This document shows, piece after piece, positions 1-9,400 of a stretch of 64,000 nucleotides of DNA. The translations under genes and the position numbers were made by a program. Numbering within the stretch: position 1 is the first letter of the stretch; each line of letters starts with the position of its first letter. Origin of the DNA: Domibacillus indicus (GTDB lineage: Bacteria > Bacillota > Bacilli > Bacillales > Domibacillaceae); NCBI RefSeq assembly GCF_000970685.1, contig NZ_LAJB01000003.1:124001-188000 (forward strand), in the 5' to 3' direction. The notes under the pieces were generated by a model, which ran no database searches, was not told where the DNA came from, and saw only the letters and a program-made list of their open reading frames with translations.

Positions 1-64
1 TGGTTAACCGCCGCTGTGTTTTTTGAAACAGGTCGCTGCTGCCTTTAAACCATTTAGTTTTCAA
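1..64 (-). CDS. Sensor histidine kinase, N-terminal fragment (cut by window edge)
   Basis: A TTG codon at 64-62 lies inside the end of the upstream response-regulator gene and opens a frame that runs off the window edge. It encodes MKTKWFKGSSDLF followed by QKTQRRLT. A basic QRRLT-type stretch just before the first membrane segment is common at the start of Bacillus two-component kinases. A purine-rich GGGGAG lies about 11 bases upstream. The 11-bp overlap with a response regulator gene is the usual layout of such pairs. Only 21 residues are visible, so the kinase assignment rests mainly on context. Confidence 0.5.
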   Translation of the reverse strand, partial: MKTKWFKGSSDLFQKTQRRLT

Positions 65-728
65 CTTTATATCCGACTCCCCGTACGCTTTGCACTATAT
101 CCGGACGGCCCACTGCATCAAGCTTTTTCCTCAGAAGCTTTACCGTTGCATCAATTGTTTTGGCTGTTACATCGGCGTCGTATCCCCAGATGCGGTCAAG
201 CATTATTTCCCGCGTCAGTACCTGTCCTTTATTTTGCACAAGTAAATCAAGCACCTGAAATTCACGCGGACTCAGCTGAATCGCAGCCCCATCTTTTTGG
301 ATCGTCTGGCTGTTCCTGTTTACTTCCACACCTTGAATCGCAACCCTTTCTTCAACGATTGGTGCGTAATTGCGGCGGGTCAGCGCCCGCAGCCTTGCTA
401 AAAGCTCATCGATTTCAAAGGGCTTTACCAGGTAATCATCCGCTCCGGAATCAAGGCCGGCAACCCGGTCCTCCACAGCATCCTTTGCTGTCAGCATTAA
501 AATGGCGCCTTCGTAGCCGTCCTTTCGCAAATCGCGGCACGCGTCCACTCCGTTCCCGTTCGGCATCATCCAATCCAGAATCAGCACATCATAATGAACG
601 GACGAAGCATAGTCATAAGCATCTTCTCCTGTTTTGACCCATTCAACCTGATAGCCGCCTTTTTTCTTTAACATAAAGCTGACCAATTCTCCCAACTGCA
701 GATCATCTTCTGCAAGCAATATATTCAT
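54..728 (-). CDS. OmpR/PhoB-family response regulator
   Basis: A two-component response regulator of about 224 residues. An N-terminal receiver domain starts MNILLAEDD with the acidic pocket, has the phospho-acceptor Asp in DVLILDWMMP, and ends with the conserved Lys in DDYLVKPF. A C-terminal OmpR-type winged helix follows (LSPREFQVLDLLVQN ... TIDATVKLLRKKL ... VRGVGYKVEN). I place the start at the ATG at 728 because GGGAG lies 8 bases upstream; an in-frame GTG nine bases earlier lacks such spacing. Its stop overlaps the start of a probable kinase gene leaving the window, so the two are likely translated together. The stimulus and target genes cannot be told from what is visible. Confidence 0.93.
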   Translation of the reverse strand: MNILLAEDDLQLGELVSFMLKKKGGYQVEWVKTGEDAYDYASSVHYDVLILDWMMPNGNGVDACRDLRKDGYEGAILMLTAKDAVEDRVAGLDSGADDYLVKPFEIDELLARLRALTRRNYAPIVEERVAIQGVEVNRNSQTIQKDGAAIQLSPREFQVLDLLVQNKGQVLTREIMLDRIWGYDADVTAKTIDATVKLLRKKLDAVGRPDIVQSVRGVGYKVEN

Positions 729-813
729 CCGGTTCACTCCCTTTCGCTTCTTCTGTTATACCACGTTTTAATGAAAAAAGAGTGAAAAAAAAAGACGCCT
801 GCAAAAGACGACT

Positions 814-2469
814 TTAATTAAATGCAAACGGCAGCTCAATCGTAAATACCGTGCCTTTATCCACTTTTGATTCAACACGGATGGTGCCACCGTATTGCTC
901 GACAATATTAAAACACACCATTAACCCAAGGCCGGTTCCGTCTTCTTTTGTGGTATAAAACGGCTCCCCCAGCTTTTTCAGCACAGTTTCAGGCATTCCT
1001 TTTCCTTCGTCTTCGATAACGATTTGGACCATGTCGCCGTTTAAACGGGCTGATGCTCGAATCGTGCCGCCGTTTTCCATCGCTTCAGTCGCATTTTTAA
1101 TAATATTAATAAACACCTGCTTCATTTGCCCGGGATTGCACCTGATCAAGCAATTCGGCTCTCCGTTAAACTCAATCAAAATTTTGCGCATAACCGCCTG
1201 TGACTGAAGCAGAATGCAAACATCTCTCAGCATTTTTCCCGCATCACATACTTCTATTTCAACAGACATGGGCTTGCCAAGCACGAGCAATTCACTGGCA
1301 ATGGTTTCAATCCGGTCAATTTCCTCATCAATAATTGTGTAATAGGCATCATGCATCATATCTTCGCGGGCCAGCTTTAAAAATCCTTTAATAGAAGTGA
1401 GCGGATTACGGACCTCATGGGCAATAGAAGCAGCCAGCTGGCCGGCAAGGCTTAGCTTCTCAGTTTTAATGGTCAGCTGCTGATGTGCTTTACGCTCATA
1501 AATGCTGCGGATAATTAAAATAGCTGTGAAATCCGTTTCCATATTCCGTGAAAATGGAAACGCGGAAACTTCCACATCAATAACTCTGCCGCTGTATGAG
1601 ATCATTTTCATTTCTACGGGCGGCAGCTTTTCATTTCTTTTTAATTTTTCAATGCCAATCTCCAGCAGTTCATGGTATTCCGTGGAAAAAAGGTTCCAGG
1701 CCGTCATAGCCAGGAGGTCCGCTTTGTTGCATTCCAGCAGCTGTGCGGCCGTTTGATTTCCATAGACTACTTGATGGTCAGAAACGACGAAAACAGCATC
1801 CGGCATTTCCTCAATTAAGTATTTATAATGGCTTACTTTCTCATGAAGACGCTCTTCGAGAGATAAAGAGGGGGTTCCCTGCCTGTTTTTATAGTAGAGG
1901 GAGGCAGTCAGCTCATCGTCTGTCATTACATAGGAATGGCCCTTCATTAAGTCGATTGCCAGGCCGGCAGACGTTTCGCTGTCATCATATGCACAGACTG
2001 TAAAAGAGCGGAGCTGACTTAAAATTTCGTTGGCTTTTTGTTCATAAATCGGCAGGTCTTTTTCACAGCAGGATTCTTCATGCCGAAACACCACGCTCCA
2101 GATGCGGATGGCCAGGTTCTTTTCGATATAAGGCTGAAGGGAGCCTTTCAATTCTTTTAAAATAGCTTCCGTCCCAATAGATTGACAGGTTTTATAATAT
2201 AATTGATGATCTGTAAATACGATCGATTCTATCTGTTCTTTAGAAAACCCGTTTCCAAGTAACTCTTGTTTGATTTTCGGAAATAGATCAGGCGACTCCA
2301 GTAAAATGACCTCATGCTCAAGCTCCAAGCCTGTCATAATAAAAGAAAGCATATTCTCCCAATACTTTTTGCGGTCTGAATATAAATATAAAATATGTGT
2401 GCCGCTCATCAGTTCCATGTTTTTGGTTAATGCAATTTTTGGATGGATAAGGTCATTTGTTAGTTCCAC
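814..2469 (-). CDS. MEDS-PAS sensor histidine kinase (sporulation-kinase type)
   Basis: A soluble, 551-residue histidine kinase. The first ~170 residues resemble the MEDS sensory domain (HILYLYSDRKKYWENMLSF ...), a PAS domain covers roughly 215-330, and a HisKA domain carries the phospho-acceptor His in AHEVRNPLTSIKGF. The HATPase domain shows the N box (NATEAMENGG), DEGKGM and GTGLGL. No membrane segment is visible, so the signal is probably cytoplasmic. The H-box and ATPase style match kinases feeding Spo0F in Bacillus, but no response regulator is adjacent, so a role in a phosphorelay is inferred. The start is a GTG with GAGGG seven bases upstream. The upstream region (2470-2830) must hold its promoter. 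Confidence 0.9.
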   Translation of the reverse strand: MELTNDLIHPKIALTKNMELMSGTHILYLYSDRKKYWENMLSFIMTGLELEHEVILLESPDLFPKIKQELLGNGFSKEQIESIVFTDHQLYYKTCQSIGTEAILKELKGSLQPYIEKNLAIRIWSVVFRHEESCCEKDLPIYEQKANEILSQLRSFTVCAYDDSETSAGLAIDLMKGHSYVMTDDELTASLYYKNRQGTPSLSLEERLHEKVSHYKYLIEEMPDAVFVVSDHQVVYGNQTAAQLLECNKADLLAMTAWNLFSTEYHELLEIGIEKLKRNEKLPPVEMKMISYSGRVIDVEVSAFPFSRNMETDFTAILIIRSIYERKAHQQLTIKTEKLSLAGQLAASIAHEVRNPLTSIKGFLKLAREDMMHDAYYTIIDEEIDRIETIASELLVLGKPMSVEIEVCDAGKMLRDVCILLQSQAVMRKILIEFNGEPNCLIRCNPGQMKQVFINIIKNATEAMENGGTIRASARLNGDMVQIVIEDEGKGMPETVLKKLGEPFYTTKEDGTGLGLMVCFNIVEQYGGTIRVESKVDKGTVFTIELPFAFN

Positions 2470-2830
2470 AAGCGATCCCTCGTTTTAGTAGTCATTTTTT
2501 TCATTCTATTGTAACATGTACATTTTCTTCCGTATACATAAGCCTTATTACCTATTATGCAGGTAATGACAACATATTACTTTAAAATAACAAAGTTAAG
2601 AACGTGATAAATGGAGTAATTTCGTTTTCCGGCTCTTTCTCGGAATCCTTCCTATTACTGGTGTACTTGCCTGCAGTTTTGCCCATTAACCGATTGGATA
2701 AGCCCGGCTGCTCTGCTGGCTGCAATCATTTTCTGTTTCTCACTCCGGGAAAATGAAACGCATGTACTTTACCATTTTATTCACGGTTTCCTTTTTTATG
2801 ACATCTTATTTCATTTTTTTAATATAGAAA
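2470..2830. other. Intergenic region without a clear gene
   Basis: About 360 bases upstream of the MEDS kinase. The part next to the kinase is AT-rich and probably holds its promoter. A plus-strand frame from the ATG at 2753 encodes only 24 hydrophobic residues and has no convincing ribosome binding site, so it is not called. Nothing else was recognised. Confidence 0.4.
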
Positions 2831-2831
2831 A

Positions 2832-2856
2832 AAACCGCCCGATAAAGGCGGTTTTC
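2832..2856 (-). terminator. Rho-independent terminator
   Basis: AAACCGCC and GGCGGTTT arms around a short CGATAAA-like loop, flanked by A and T runs on both sides, so it could work in either direction. It begins three bases after the stop codon of the 38-residue ORF on the minus strand. Confidence 0.8.
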
Positions 2857-2858
2857 TT

Positions 2859-2975
2859 TTATCTTTCATCTTGTTTTAAGTAATTGTTCAGCTGTTTAAA
2901 CAGCAGGTGAAGCCCTCCGCTGGCGATTGCAATAGCAATAATAAACGTCACAAACATTAAAAGAAAAAAGTTCAT
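2859..2975 (-). CDS. Small membrane peptide, 38 residues
   Basis: A short minus-strand ORF starting MNFFLLMFVTF, then a hydrophobic stretch (IIAIAIASGG), then an amphipathic, charged tail (LLFKQLNNYLKQDER). One membrane helix of about 20 residues with a cytoplasmic tail is predicted by eye. An AGGTG motif lies 5 bases before the ATG, and a terminator directly follows the stop, which supports a real transcript ending here. I do not recognise the family. It lies downstream of niaP in the same direction and could be co-transcribed or have its own promoter in 2990-3050. Confidence 0.6.
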   Translation of the reverse strand: MNFFLLMFVTFIIAIAIASGGLHLLFKQLNNYLKQDER

Positions 2976-3057
2976 CGTTCACCTGTGCCCCTCTCCCGTA
3001 ATCTTATGAGGCTAGTATAGCGCCCGGGAGTTACACCCAGATGACAATGGGATTAAA

Positions 3058-3156
3058 TTACATTACGATTCCATTAAAGAATGAAATATAGTGCCGTTCC
3101 AATAGCTGAAAAGAGATACATAGAATAATGATGCCAATCAACATAAATAGATTCAT
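3058..3156 (-). CDS. Possible second small membrane peptide, 32 residues
   Basis: Minus-strand frame beginning MNLFMLIGIIILC and ending FFNGIVM, with one strongly hydrophobic segment. The frame stays open upstream to the end of niaP, so the true start is uncertain, and no good ribosome binding site precedes the ATG. Same strand as niaP and the 38-residue peptide, which share a downstream terminator. It may be a real small protein or a chance frame. Confidence 0.25.
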   Translation of the reverse strand: MNLFMLIGIIILCISFQLLERHYISFFNGIVM

Positions 3157-3222
3157 GCCGGCAGCGGACAACACCGCCGACCCAGCCACATTAAACAGCA
3201 AAAGGCTTCTCTCGGTTTTTCT

Positions 3223-4422
3223 TTATTCCAGTTCTGTTTGTTTCGTTTCCCTGCCAAACAGAGCCAGCACAATGACTCCAATCACGATACTGATACAGAA
3301 TAACCCAAAAATAAAGCCGATGGATCGTTCTGATGCGAGGAGTGATCCGACGAGCAGCGGTCCCAGGATTCCGCCAATCCGGCCGATTGATGCGGCCATG
3401 CCGGACCCGGTTCCGCGAATGACCGCCGGATATTGCTCAGGCGTGTAGGCGTACAGGGCACCCCATGCTCCGAGGTTAAAAAACGACAGCAGCATGCCGG
3501 ATGCAATGAGCACCGCCGTCGTTTCCGCATTTCCAAAAACAAGCGCCGAGGCTGCTGTACCGAGTAAATAGGTTACAAGCACAAATTTCCGTCCTGCCCG
3601 CTCAATCAGCCACGCTGCTGTGAAATAACCCGGCAGCTGGGCAAGGGTCATAATCAGCACATATTCAAAGCTTTGAATGAGATTGAAGCCTTTCATGACC
3701 ATAACGCTCGGCAGCCAGAGAAACATTCCGTAATACGAAAACACGACTGTAAACCAGACTGTCCAAAGCACAAAGGTCGAACGCGCATACTTTTTCGCCC
3801 ACACACCGGCAATGTTTTGCCCGATCGTCCTTTTCTCCGCCTTTGAAGGTGAAAATGCCGGTGAGTCGGGAAGCTTCAATCGCAAATACAGCGCATATAA
3901 TGCCGGAAGAGCCCCAATGATCAGAGCTGCCTGCCAGCCGTAGGAAGGAATCACAAAATAGGAAATAACCGCGGCCAGCAGCCAGCCGAAGGCCCAGAAG
4001 CTCTCAAGCAGCACAACCACCCGGCCGCGGTCCTTTGCCGGCACACTTTCCGATACAAGCGTTGATGCAACGGGCAGCTCGCCGCCCAGCCCCATTCCGA
4101 CGAAAAAACGCAAAATTAAAAAAGCTGCAAGAGTTGTCGTAAAGGCGGACAGGCCGCTTGCCAGTGAAAATATTAACAGGGTAATGATAAAAATATTTTT
4201 TCGGCCAATCCGGTCCGCATAAATGCCAAAGATAAAAGCGCCCACTGCCATGCCAATGGAGTTAACACTGCCAATCCAGCCCATCTGCTCCGGCGTAAGC
4301 GTCCATTCTGCCGCGAGAGCCGCGATCACAAACGACAGCATGCCGACGTCCATCGCGTCAAACATCCAGCCAAGGCCCGCAACACCGAGCAGCTTTTTCT
4401 GCGAAATTGTTTTTTCTGACAT
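3223..4422 (-). CDS. niaP: NiaP-type niacin transporter (MFS)
   Basis: A 399-residue major facilitator with about 12 membrane segments. The N-terminus KKLLGVAGLGWMFDAMDVG, the loop motif ADRIGRK, the GELPVASTLVSE segment and the C-terminal GRETKQTELE closely match, from memory, B. subtilis YceI/NiaP, which imports nicotinate and nicotinamide for NAD synthesis. The related aromatic-acid MFS transporters are the main alternative. A CTGT-CTTT-ACAG dyad just before the start fits the type of site bound by the niacin repressor NiaR, which strengthens the call. No NAD-synthesis gene is adjacent. Confidence 0.85.
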   Translation of the reverse strand: MSEKTISQKKLLGVAGLGWMFDAMDVGMLSFVIAALAAEWTLTPEQMGWIGSVNSIGMAVGAFIFGIYADRIGRKNIFIITLLIFSLASGLSAFTTTLAAFLILRFFVGMGLGGELPVASTLVSESVPAKDRGRVVVLLESFWAFGWLLAAVISYFVIPSYGWQAALIIGALPALYALYLRLKLPDSPAFSPSKAEKRTIGQNIAGVWAKKYARSTFVLWTVWFTVVFSYYGMFLWLPSVMVMKGFNLIQSFEYVLIMTLAQLPGYFTAAWLIERAGRKFVLVTYLLGTAASALVFGNAETTAVLIASGMLLSFFNLGAWGALYAYTPEQYPAVIRGTGSGMAASIGRIGGILGPLLVGSLLASERSIGFIFGLFCISIVIGVIVLALFGRETKQTELE

Positions 4423-4433
4423 TGTTTATTCTC

Positions 4434-4445
4434 CTGTCTTTACAG
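4434..4445. promoter_or_regulatory. Candidate NiaR operator before niaP
   Basis: CTGTCTTTACAG: arms CTGT/ACAG around CTTT, 12 bases before the niaP ATG and touching its AGGAG ribosome binding site. From memory, NiaR (YrxA) sites in Bacillales contain TGTC-TT-ACA-like cores. Position and match support repression by niacin; not proven. Confidence 0.4.
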
Positions 4446-4498
4446 TTGTTGTTACTCCCTCACTATAGAGAATCCGTGCCGAAAAAACAACCATTTTT

Positions 4499-5551
4499 TT
4501 AATGGAGAATCGTTTTTAAAACAGGATCTGACTGAACGGCCTGCTTTGCTTTTAAGCGGTATGCTTCCTCGTGTAAATACGTATGGCGGTTTGGCTTTAC
4601 CTTCGGCGCACGGTCAATTGCCATCAAAAAGTCAGCCTGCTTCATGCCAAGGGTTCTGACGTAATCAAAAAAGCCGGTGCGTTCAAATACTTTTCTCATT
4701 CTTTCGAACCGGTGCTCATGAACAAGCGCCATAATATAAGCAGCCACACCAACCTGGATGCCATGCATCTGCGGATGATCTGCCCACTGGTCAAGCGCAT
4801 GGGAAATCAAATGCTCTGATCCGCTGATCGGCGCGCTTGATCCGCTGATTTCCGTGGCAATGCCGCTCATCGTCATTGAGCTGATCAGTTCCTTCAATAA
4901 TACGGGGGCATGAATATCAGCCATCGGCGTCCGGATAAAGCTGTTTACCGCTTTTTTACTGAGCATTTCCGCAAACGCGTTCACTGTGCCTGCGCCCTGC
5001 TTTTCTTCAAACTGCCAGTCATACAGCGCTGTAATATTCGACATTAAGTCTCCGATCCCCGCTAAAATAAACGGGTCTGGCGCTTTTTGTAAAATCGTCA
5101 GCTCTGCGACAATGCCAAATGGAATTTTCGCCGGCACGCTTGTTTTTCTTCCGTTGACAATTAACGAGCAGCCGCTGCTGGCAAATCCATCATTTGAAGC
5201 GGAAGTCGGAATGCTGATAACCGGTATTTTCCGCAAAAAAGCGGTGTACTTGGCCATGTCAATCACTGCACCGCCGCCCATGCCGATCAGGACATCACTT
5301 GCCGGAAGCTGAAACGCCCGCCCGGTGATTTCCTGGATGCTGAACGTTCTATCGAGCAAAACCGGCTCAGCCGAACAGCCGTCCAGCGCGGCCAGCAGCC
5401 GGCTGCCGTAAGAAGCTTCTACAAATCCGTCCCACATAATCGTGACGCTTTGAAATCCATGCTGCCGCAGCCGCTCACCGAGGGTGTCAATCACATTTTC
5501 ACCAATCTCCATCATGGCCGGAATGGCAATATTCGTAACGGCGCGGTTCAT
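4499..5551 (-). CDS. sn-glycerol-1-phosphate dehydrogenase-like enzyme (iron-alcohol-dehydrogenase fold)
   Basis: A 350-residue member of the iron-containing alcohol dehydrogenase / dehydroquinate synthase-like superfamily. The NAD(P)-binding loop is GMGGGAVIDMAKY, and probable metal ligands are the Asp in GIGDLMSN and the His residues in SEHLISHALDQ and HGIQVG. This arrangement matches the AraM/EgsA group, which reduces dihydroxyacetone phosphate to sn-glycerol-1-phosphate. It is closer in length to archaeal G1P dehydrogenases than to the longer (about 390-residue) AraM of B. subtilis. Its start overlaps the stop of the upstream HAD phosphatase by 4 bases, so the two are probably translationally coupled. 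Other polyol dehydrogenase activities are possible. Confidence 0.75.
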   Translation of the reverse strand: MNRAVTNIAIPAMMEIGENVIDTLGERLRQHGFQSVTIMWDGFVEASYGSRLLAALDGCSAEPVLLDRTFSIQEITGRAFQLPASDVLIGMGGGAVIDMAKYTAFLRKIPVISIPTSASNDGFASSGCSLIVNGRKTSVPAKIPFGIVAELTILQKAPDPFILAGIGDLMSNITALYDWQFEEKQGAGTVNAFAEMLSKKAVNSFIRTPMADIHAPVLLKELISSMTMSGIATEISGSSAPISGSEHLISHALDQWADHPQMHGIQVGVAAYIMALVHEHRFERMRKVFERTGFFDYVRTLGMKQADFLMAIDRAPKVKPNRHTYLHEEAYRLKAKQAVQSDPVLKTILH

Positions 5552-6201
5552 TCCGGCAGTCTTCCTTCTTGAATCAAATCCGCTTTAATGTCGTTGAAAC
5601 GATCAAACCGAATATAGGATACCCCTTTTTCGTCTAAAATTTCCGGAAGAGCTTCCTTTGCATACGTCCGGTCTGCGAATACGGCTGGATGCGAGTCCGG
5701 TTCGCTGTCGCCGGCAAAATACACAACGTCATATTCTTCCTTTAAGCGTTTAATGACCGCCGCTTTGTCAATTCCGTACCGCTCCGAGTAGCTCCAGTGC
5801 GCCGGATCAATATCGAGGTGAATATTCTGGTCGCGGTACAGCCCCTTGTTCGAGTATACCGTCACGTTGTCGACTCCCCAGCTTTTAACAATGGGGTTAA
5901 TATAATAATCCGTTCCCGCACTTAAAATATAAAAATCACCGCCGGCTTCCTGCACCGCACGGACAAAGTCCGGCACATCTTCATCAATTGGGATCGTTAA
6001 AACATCTCTGGCAATCTGCTCTTCACTTTGATGAATCGATGAAAATACTTTCGCCAGGAAATCAATATCTTTCCATTCGCCGCTTTTCCACTTTGGATAC
6101 AGGTCGCGCCCTTCTGGAAAATATGTATCAATTACCAGCCAGTAAAAGTCGCGCTTTGAAATCGTACCGTCAAAATCAGAAACAAATGCCCACTTTGTCA
6201 T
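5548..6201 (-). CDS. HAD-IB phosphatase, MtnX-like
   Basis: A 217-residue HAD-superfamily hydrolase. The N-terminal motif I is SDFDGTIS (nucleophile Asp and general-acid Asp), motif II lies in ILSAGTDYY, and the acidic metal-binding motif is FAGDSEPD. It resembles MtnX-like phosphatases, but no methionine-salvage gene is nearby. It is the first gene of a two-gene unit with the glycerol-1-phosphate dehydrogenase-like gene (4-bp overlap). That suggests a phosphate ester made or used by the partner as substrate, for instance glycerol-1-phosphate. Family call is firm, substrate is inferred. Confidence 0.8.
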   Translation of the reverse strand: MTKWAFVSDFDGTISKRDFYWLVIDTYFPEGRDLYPKWKSGEWKDIDFLAKVFSSIHQSEEQIARDVLTIPIDEDVPDFVRAVQEAGGDFYILSAGTDYYINPIVKSWGVDNVTVYSNKGLYRDQNIHLDIDPAHWSYSERYGIDKAAVIKRLKEEYDVVYFAGDSEPDSHPAVFADRTYAKEALPEILDEKGVSYIRFDRFNDIKADLIQEGRLPE

Positions 6202-6329
6202 TCTTTTTACCCCCTGATTGTTTTGATACCGCCATTATATCCCAGCCATCATATAAAAACGAGTCTGTTTATCATTTTGTGATTTTTTTCACAAATTTTT
6301 ATACATATGATTTGACAACAGGCTGCCCC

Positions 6330-6434
6330 GGGCGGTATAAAGAAATTTAGGGCGGTTTTCAGCAAACCCGGAGCGAAAAAAGCTATATCGCCCCGGACAT
6401 AGAAAATACCGGCCCAAAATCAAAAATACCGGCC
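6330..6434. repeat. Phased inverted-repeat element, copy A
   Basis: GGGCGGTAT at 6330 and GGGCGGTTT at 6350, with a decayed third unit near 6371, are followed by inverted units at about 6385 (ATATCGCCC), 6406 and 6426 (both ATACCGGCC). All spacings are 20-21 bp. The whole can also fold as one long imperfect hairpin. A second copy with the same layout is at 16102-16210. It lies between the rhamnogalacturonan lyase terminator and the HAD gene promoter region. Confidence 0.7.
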
Positions 6435-6442
6435 AAAGCAAA

Positions 6443-6470
6443 GAGGCTGCCTCGAAATAAAGACAGCCTC
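6443..6470 (-). terminator. Terminator after the acetylesterase-lyase gene
   Basis: GAGGCTG and CAGCCTC arms around a 14-base loop, just after the stop at 6477 on the minus strand. The T tract is only moderate (TCTTTGCTTT). Confidence 0.6.
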
Positions 6471-6476
6471 CTTCCA

Positions 6477-9400
6477 TTATTTTGTTTTAATCCGCGCTTC
6501 AGGCTGTGCGTCCATTCCTTCTCCAAGGAAGAAAGATGGGTGCGGCGGCTGATTGTAGCCGACATTCTGCCAGGCGATTGCCTGCCGGTACTGCAGGTCG
6601 TGCATCAGTGTATACAGTTTATGCTCAGTTACATCTGTTGTTGTGTAAATCCGCAGCGCCGAGCTGTCTTCTGTCCGCCAGGCGATTTCCTCCCGCCAGT
6701 CGCCGAACAGGTCAGCCTGTATCGCCGGATTTCCTTTGGTTGTATTGTTAGAGAAAGTGCCTTCTGCCGTTAATAGATTCACAAGCTTATTTTGCTTGTA
6801 ATCCCATTTATCGATTGTACCAACGCCGGCTGCAATAGAGTCATTGTACGTGTGGTCCGCCAATTCCCGCAGCAGGTCGCCATCCCACCAGATCGCAAAG
6901 TTTGCGGATGGAATCGAGTCGGAAATTTTTTCTCCTTCTGCTGTATGAAGCCCGCCGGCGCGGCTGTTCCAGGCACCTGAAACCGCCCATGCTTCCGCTC
7001 CAGGATGACGCGGATCAATATCGGCTGCTACGCCGCGTCCAGTGTCCTGTCCCGTTTCTACACCCCATAAAATCTTGCCCGTTTTAGCATCGCGCATATC
7101 ATATCCGTATGGCCCCGTTTTATTTTCTTGTGTGGCAAATACCTCAAGCCCCGGATTTGACGGTACAAAATCACTTACATGAAGAGCATCGCCATGGCCC
7201 AGGCCTGTTGTATAAAGCCCCTTGCCATTATCATCGATGACCATCTGTCCGTAGACAATTTCATCTTTGGCATCGCCGTCCACATCCGCTGTACTGAGTG
7301 AATGGTAGCCCTGCCCCGCATAGTCCTGCTTTCCGTCATTGCTGTCAAAGGTCCATTGCTTCGTTAACTCTCCGTTTTTAAACTGGTACGCTGATACAAC
7401 CGTGCGTGTATAATAGCCGCGCGCCATAATCAAGCTTGGTGTTTCCCCGTCCAGATACGCAACGCCTGCCAGGAAGCGGTCCACCCGGTTTCCGTACGCG
7501 TCCCCCCATGAAGCGACGTCGCCGCGTGACGGTGTATACGGAATGGTCGTCAATGCTTTTCCGGTCGCTCCTTCAAATACCGTTAAAAATTCATCTCCCT
7601 GCAGGATGTAGCCGCTTGAATTGCGGTGGTCCGCATCCGCGCGCCCGATTACATTGCCCTGCCCGTCAATGGTGCCATCGGCTGTTTTCATGGCGATTTC
7701 TGCTTTGCCATCACCGTCAAAATCATACACAATCATCTGTGTATAATGAGCGCCGGCGCGGATGTTTTTGCCAAGATCAATCCTCCACAGCTTTGTGCCG
7801 TCCAGTTTATACGCATCAATGTACACATTTCCGGTATAACCGGCCTGTGAATTGTCCTTTGAATTGCTCGGGTCCCATTTTACAATGTATTCATATTCAC
7901 CGTCGCCATCCACATCCCCGATGGTTGTATCATTTGCCCGGTATTCATACGGATCGCCAAGCGGCGTGACACCCGGCTCCGGTTTATCAAGCGGAATATC
8001 CATATAGTTCTTTTCAATGGCTACAGTCGTTTCATAGCCTTTTTCTTTTCCAGGAACAATTGGCCGGATCTCATAGGAGTCGCCGGCTTTTCCTTTCGGA
8101 TCAAGCAGGTTTGACGCGCCGGAAATCGGCTGTTTGTTTACTTTTTTCCCATTGCGGAATACGTGGAACTTAATGTCTTTCTTATCAGTGCCCAGAATGC
8201 GCCAGCTGACAAAAACACCTTTATCCGTTTTGACAGCTGCCGGAGACCGTTTTAAAGACTCTGCCTGTCTTTTTAACACGGTTGCTGCTTCTGTTTGGAG
8301 CACATCCGATTCCAACGAAGCACCGCCTGCGCCGACCGCCGCTACTTTATAGTAGTACGGAATCGTTGTCAGCACTGTTTTATCCGTAAAAGAAGCAGTC
8401 TTTACAACACCCGCCAGTGAAAACTCACCGTCTGCAGCTTCGGAGCGGTAAACGGCATAGGAAACAGCTCCTTCCACAGGGTCCCATGTAAACGTCAGAT
8501 TATCCTTTTGAATATCGGTTACGTTCAGGCCGGCCGGCTTCATTGGTGCCGGTGCATCCGGGTCAATCAAGGATACCTCGATTGGATAAGATGGAGCGGT
8601 TTCCTGGCCGCTGTCATCAACGGTTGTTACCGAATAGGTATACGCATAGCCGACATTGGCTGTTTGATCGACGAATTCCGTCGCCTGCACTGTTCCGATT
8701 TTTTCTTTTTGATCCGTGCCGGCCATTGTCCGGTATATATTGTATTCTTTCGCTCCGCCTGCTTCCGCCCATTTCAATGACACAGAAGGAGCAGCTGGAT
8801 CAAGGGAAATGCTGCTTGCTTCGAGCTGGGACGGGGCCGTTAAAATCGGCGTCAACTCAATTCCGTTGACAATTCCTGTCTGGCCGCTGAAAGCAAAGTT
8901 CATCTGGCCGTCATTTACCGAAATATCTGAAATGATTTTCGTTGTATAACTTTGCTTCGGTGCGGAAACAGTGCCGTAGCTTTGTCCTTCTACCGCTACG
9001 TCCGTTCTAGCCGAGCCAAGAAGGTCACCCACGTAGACTTTTGCAGAATACAGGCCGTTCGGCACATCCGCCGCAAATTCCCACTTATTATTAAAATAGC
9101 CAAGCCAGTCGCGGACAACATCGTCCCCGCCCGCACCGCGGTCACGGCCGATCATGCCGGCAGGATCGATAATGCCGTAGCCCTTTTCTTTTGAATAAAC
9201 AGTAGATAAATTCACCTCATTATAGCCTGCCGCTACCGGCGTGCCGGCCAGGCCAAAATCGTACTTGAAGGCAGCCTGCTTCGTTTGGACGGTAATCGTT
9301 TGAGATGGTGCAGATTCGCCTTTTGCATTCACCGCTGTCACGTAAAGATTATATGATTTCCCTTCCTCCATTCCTGAGATGGTCAGGCGCGGCAGGGTGC

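Noticed and set aside
2753-2827. 24-residue hydrophobic plus-strand ORF
   Set aside because: No ribosome binding site, very short, and ends in the shared terminator region.
4499-5551. Treating the AraM-like gene as evidence for an arabinose operon
   Set aside because: No araA, araB or araD genes are nearby; the enzyme family makes glycerol-1-phosphate and the name araM is historical.
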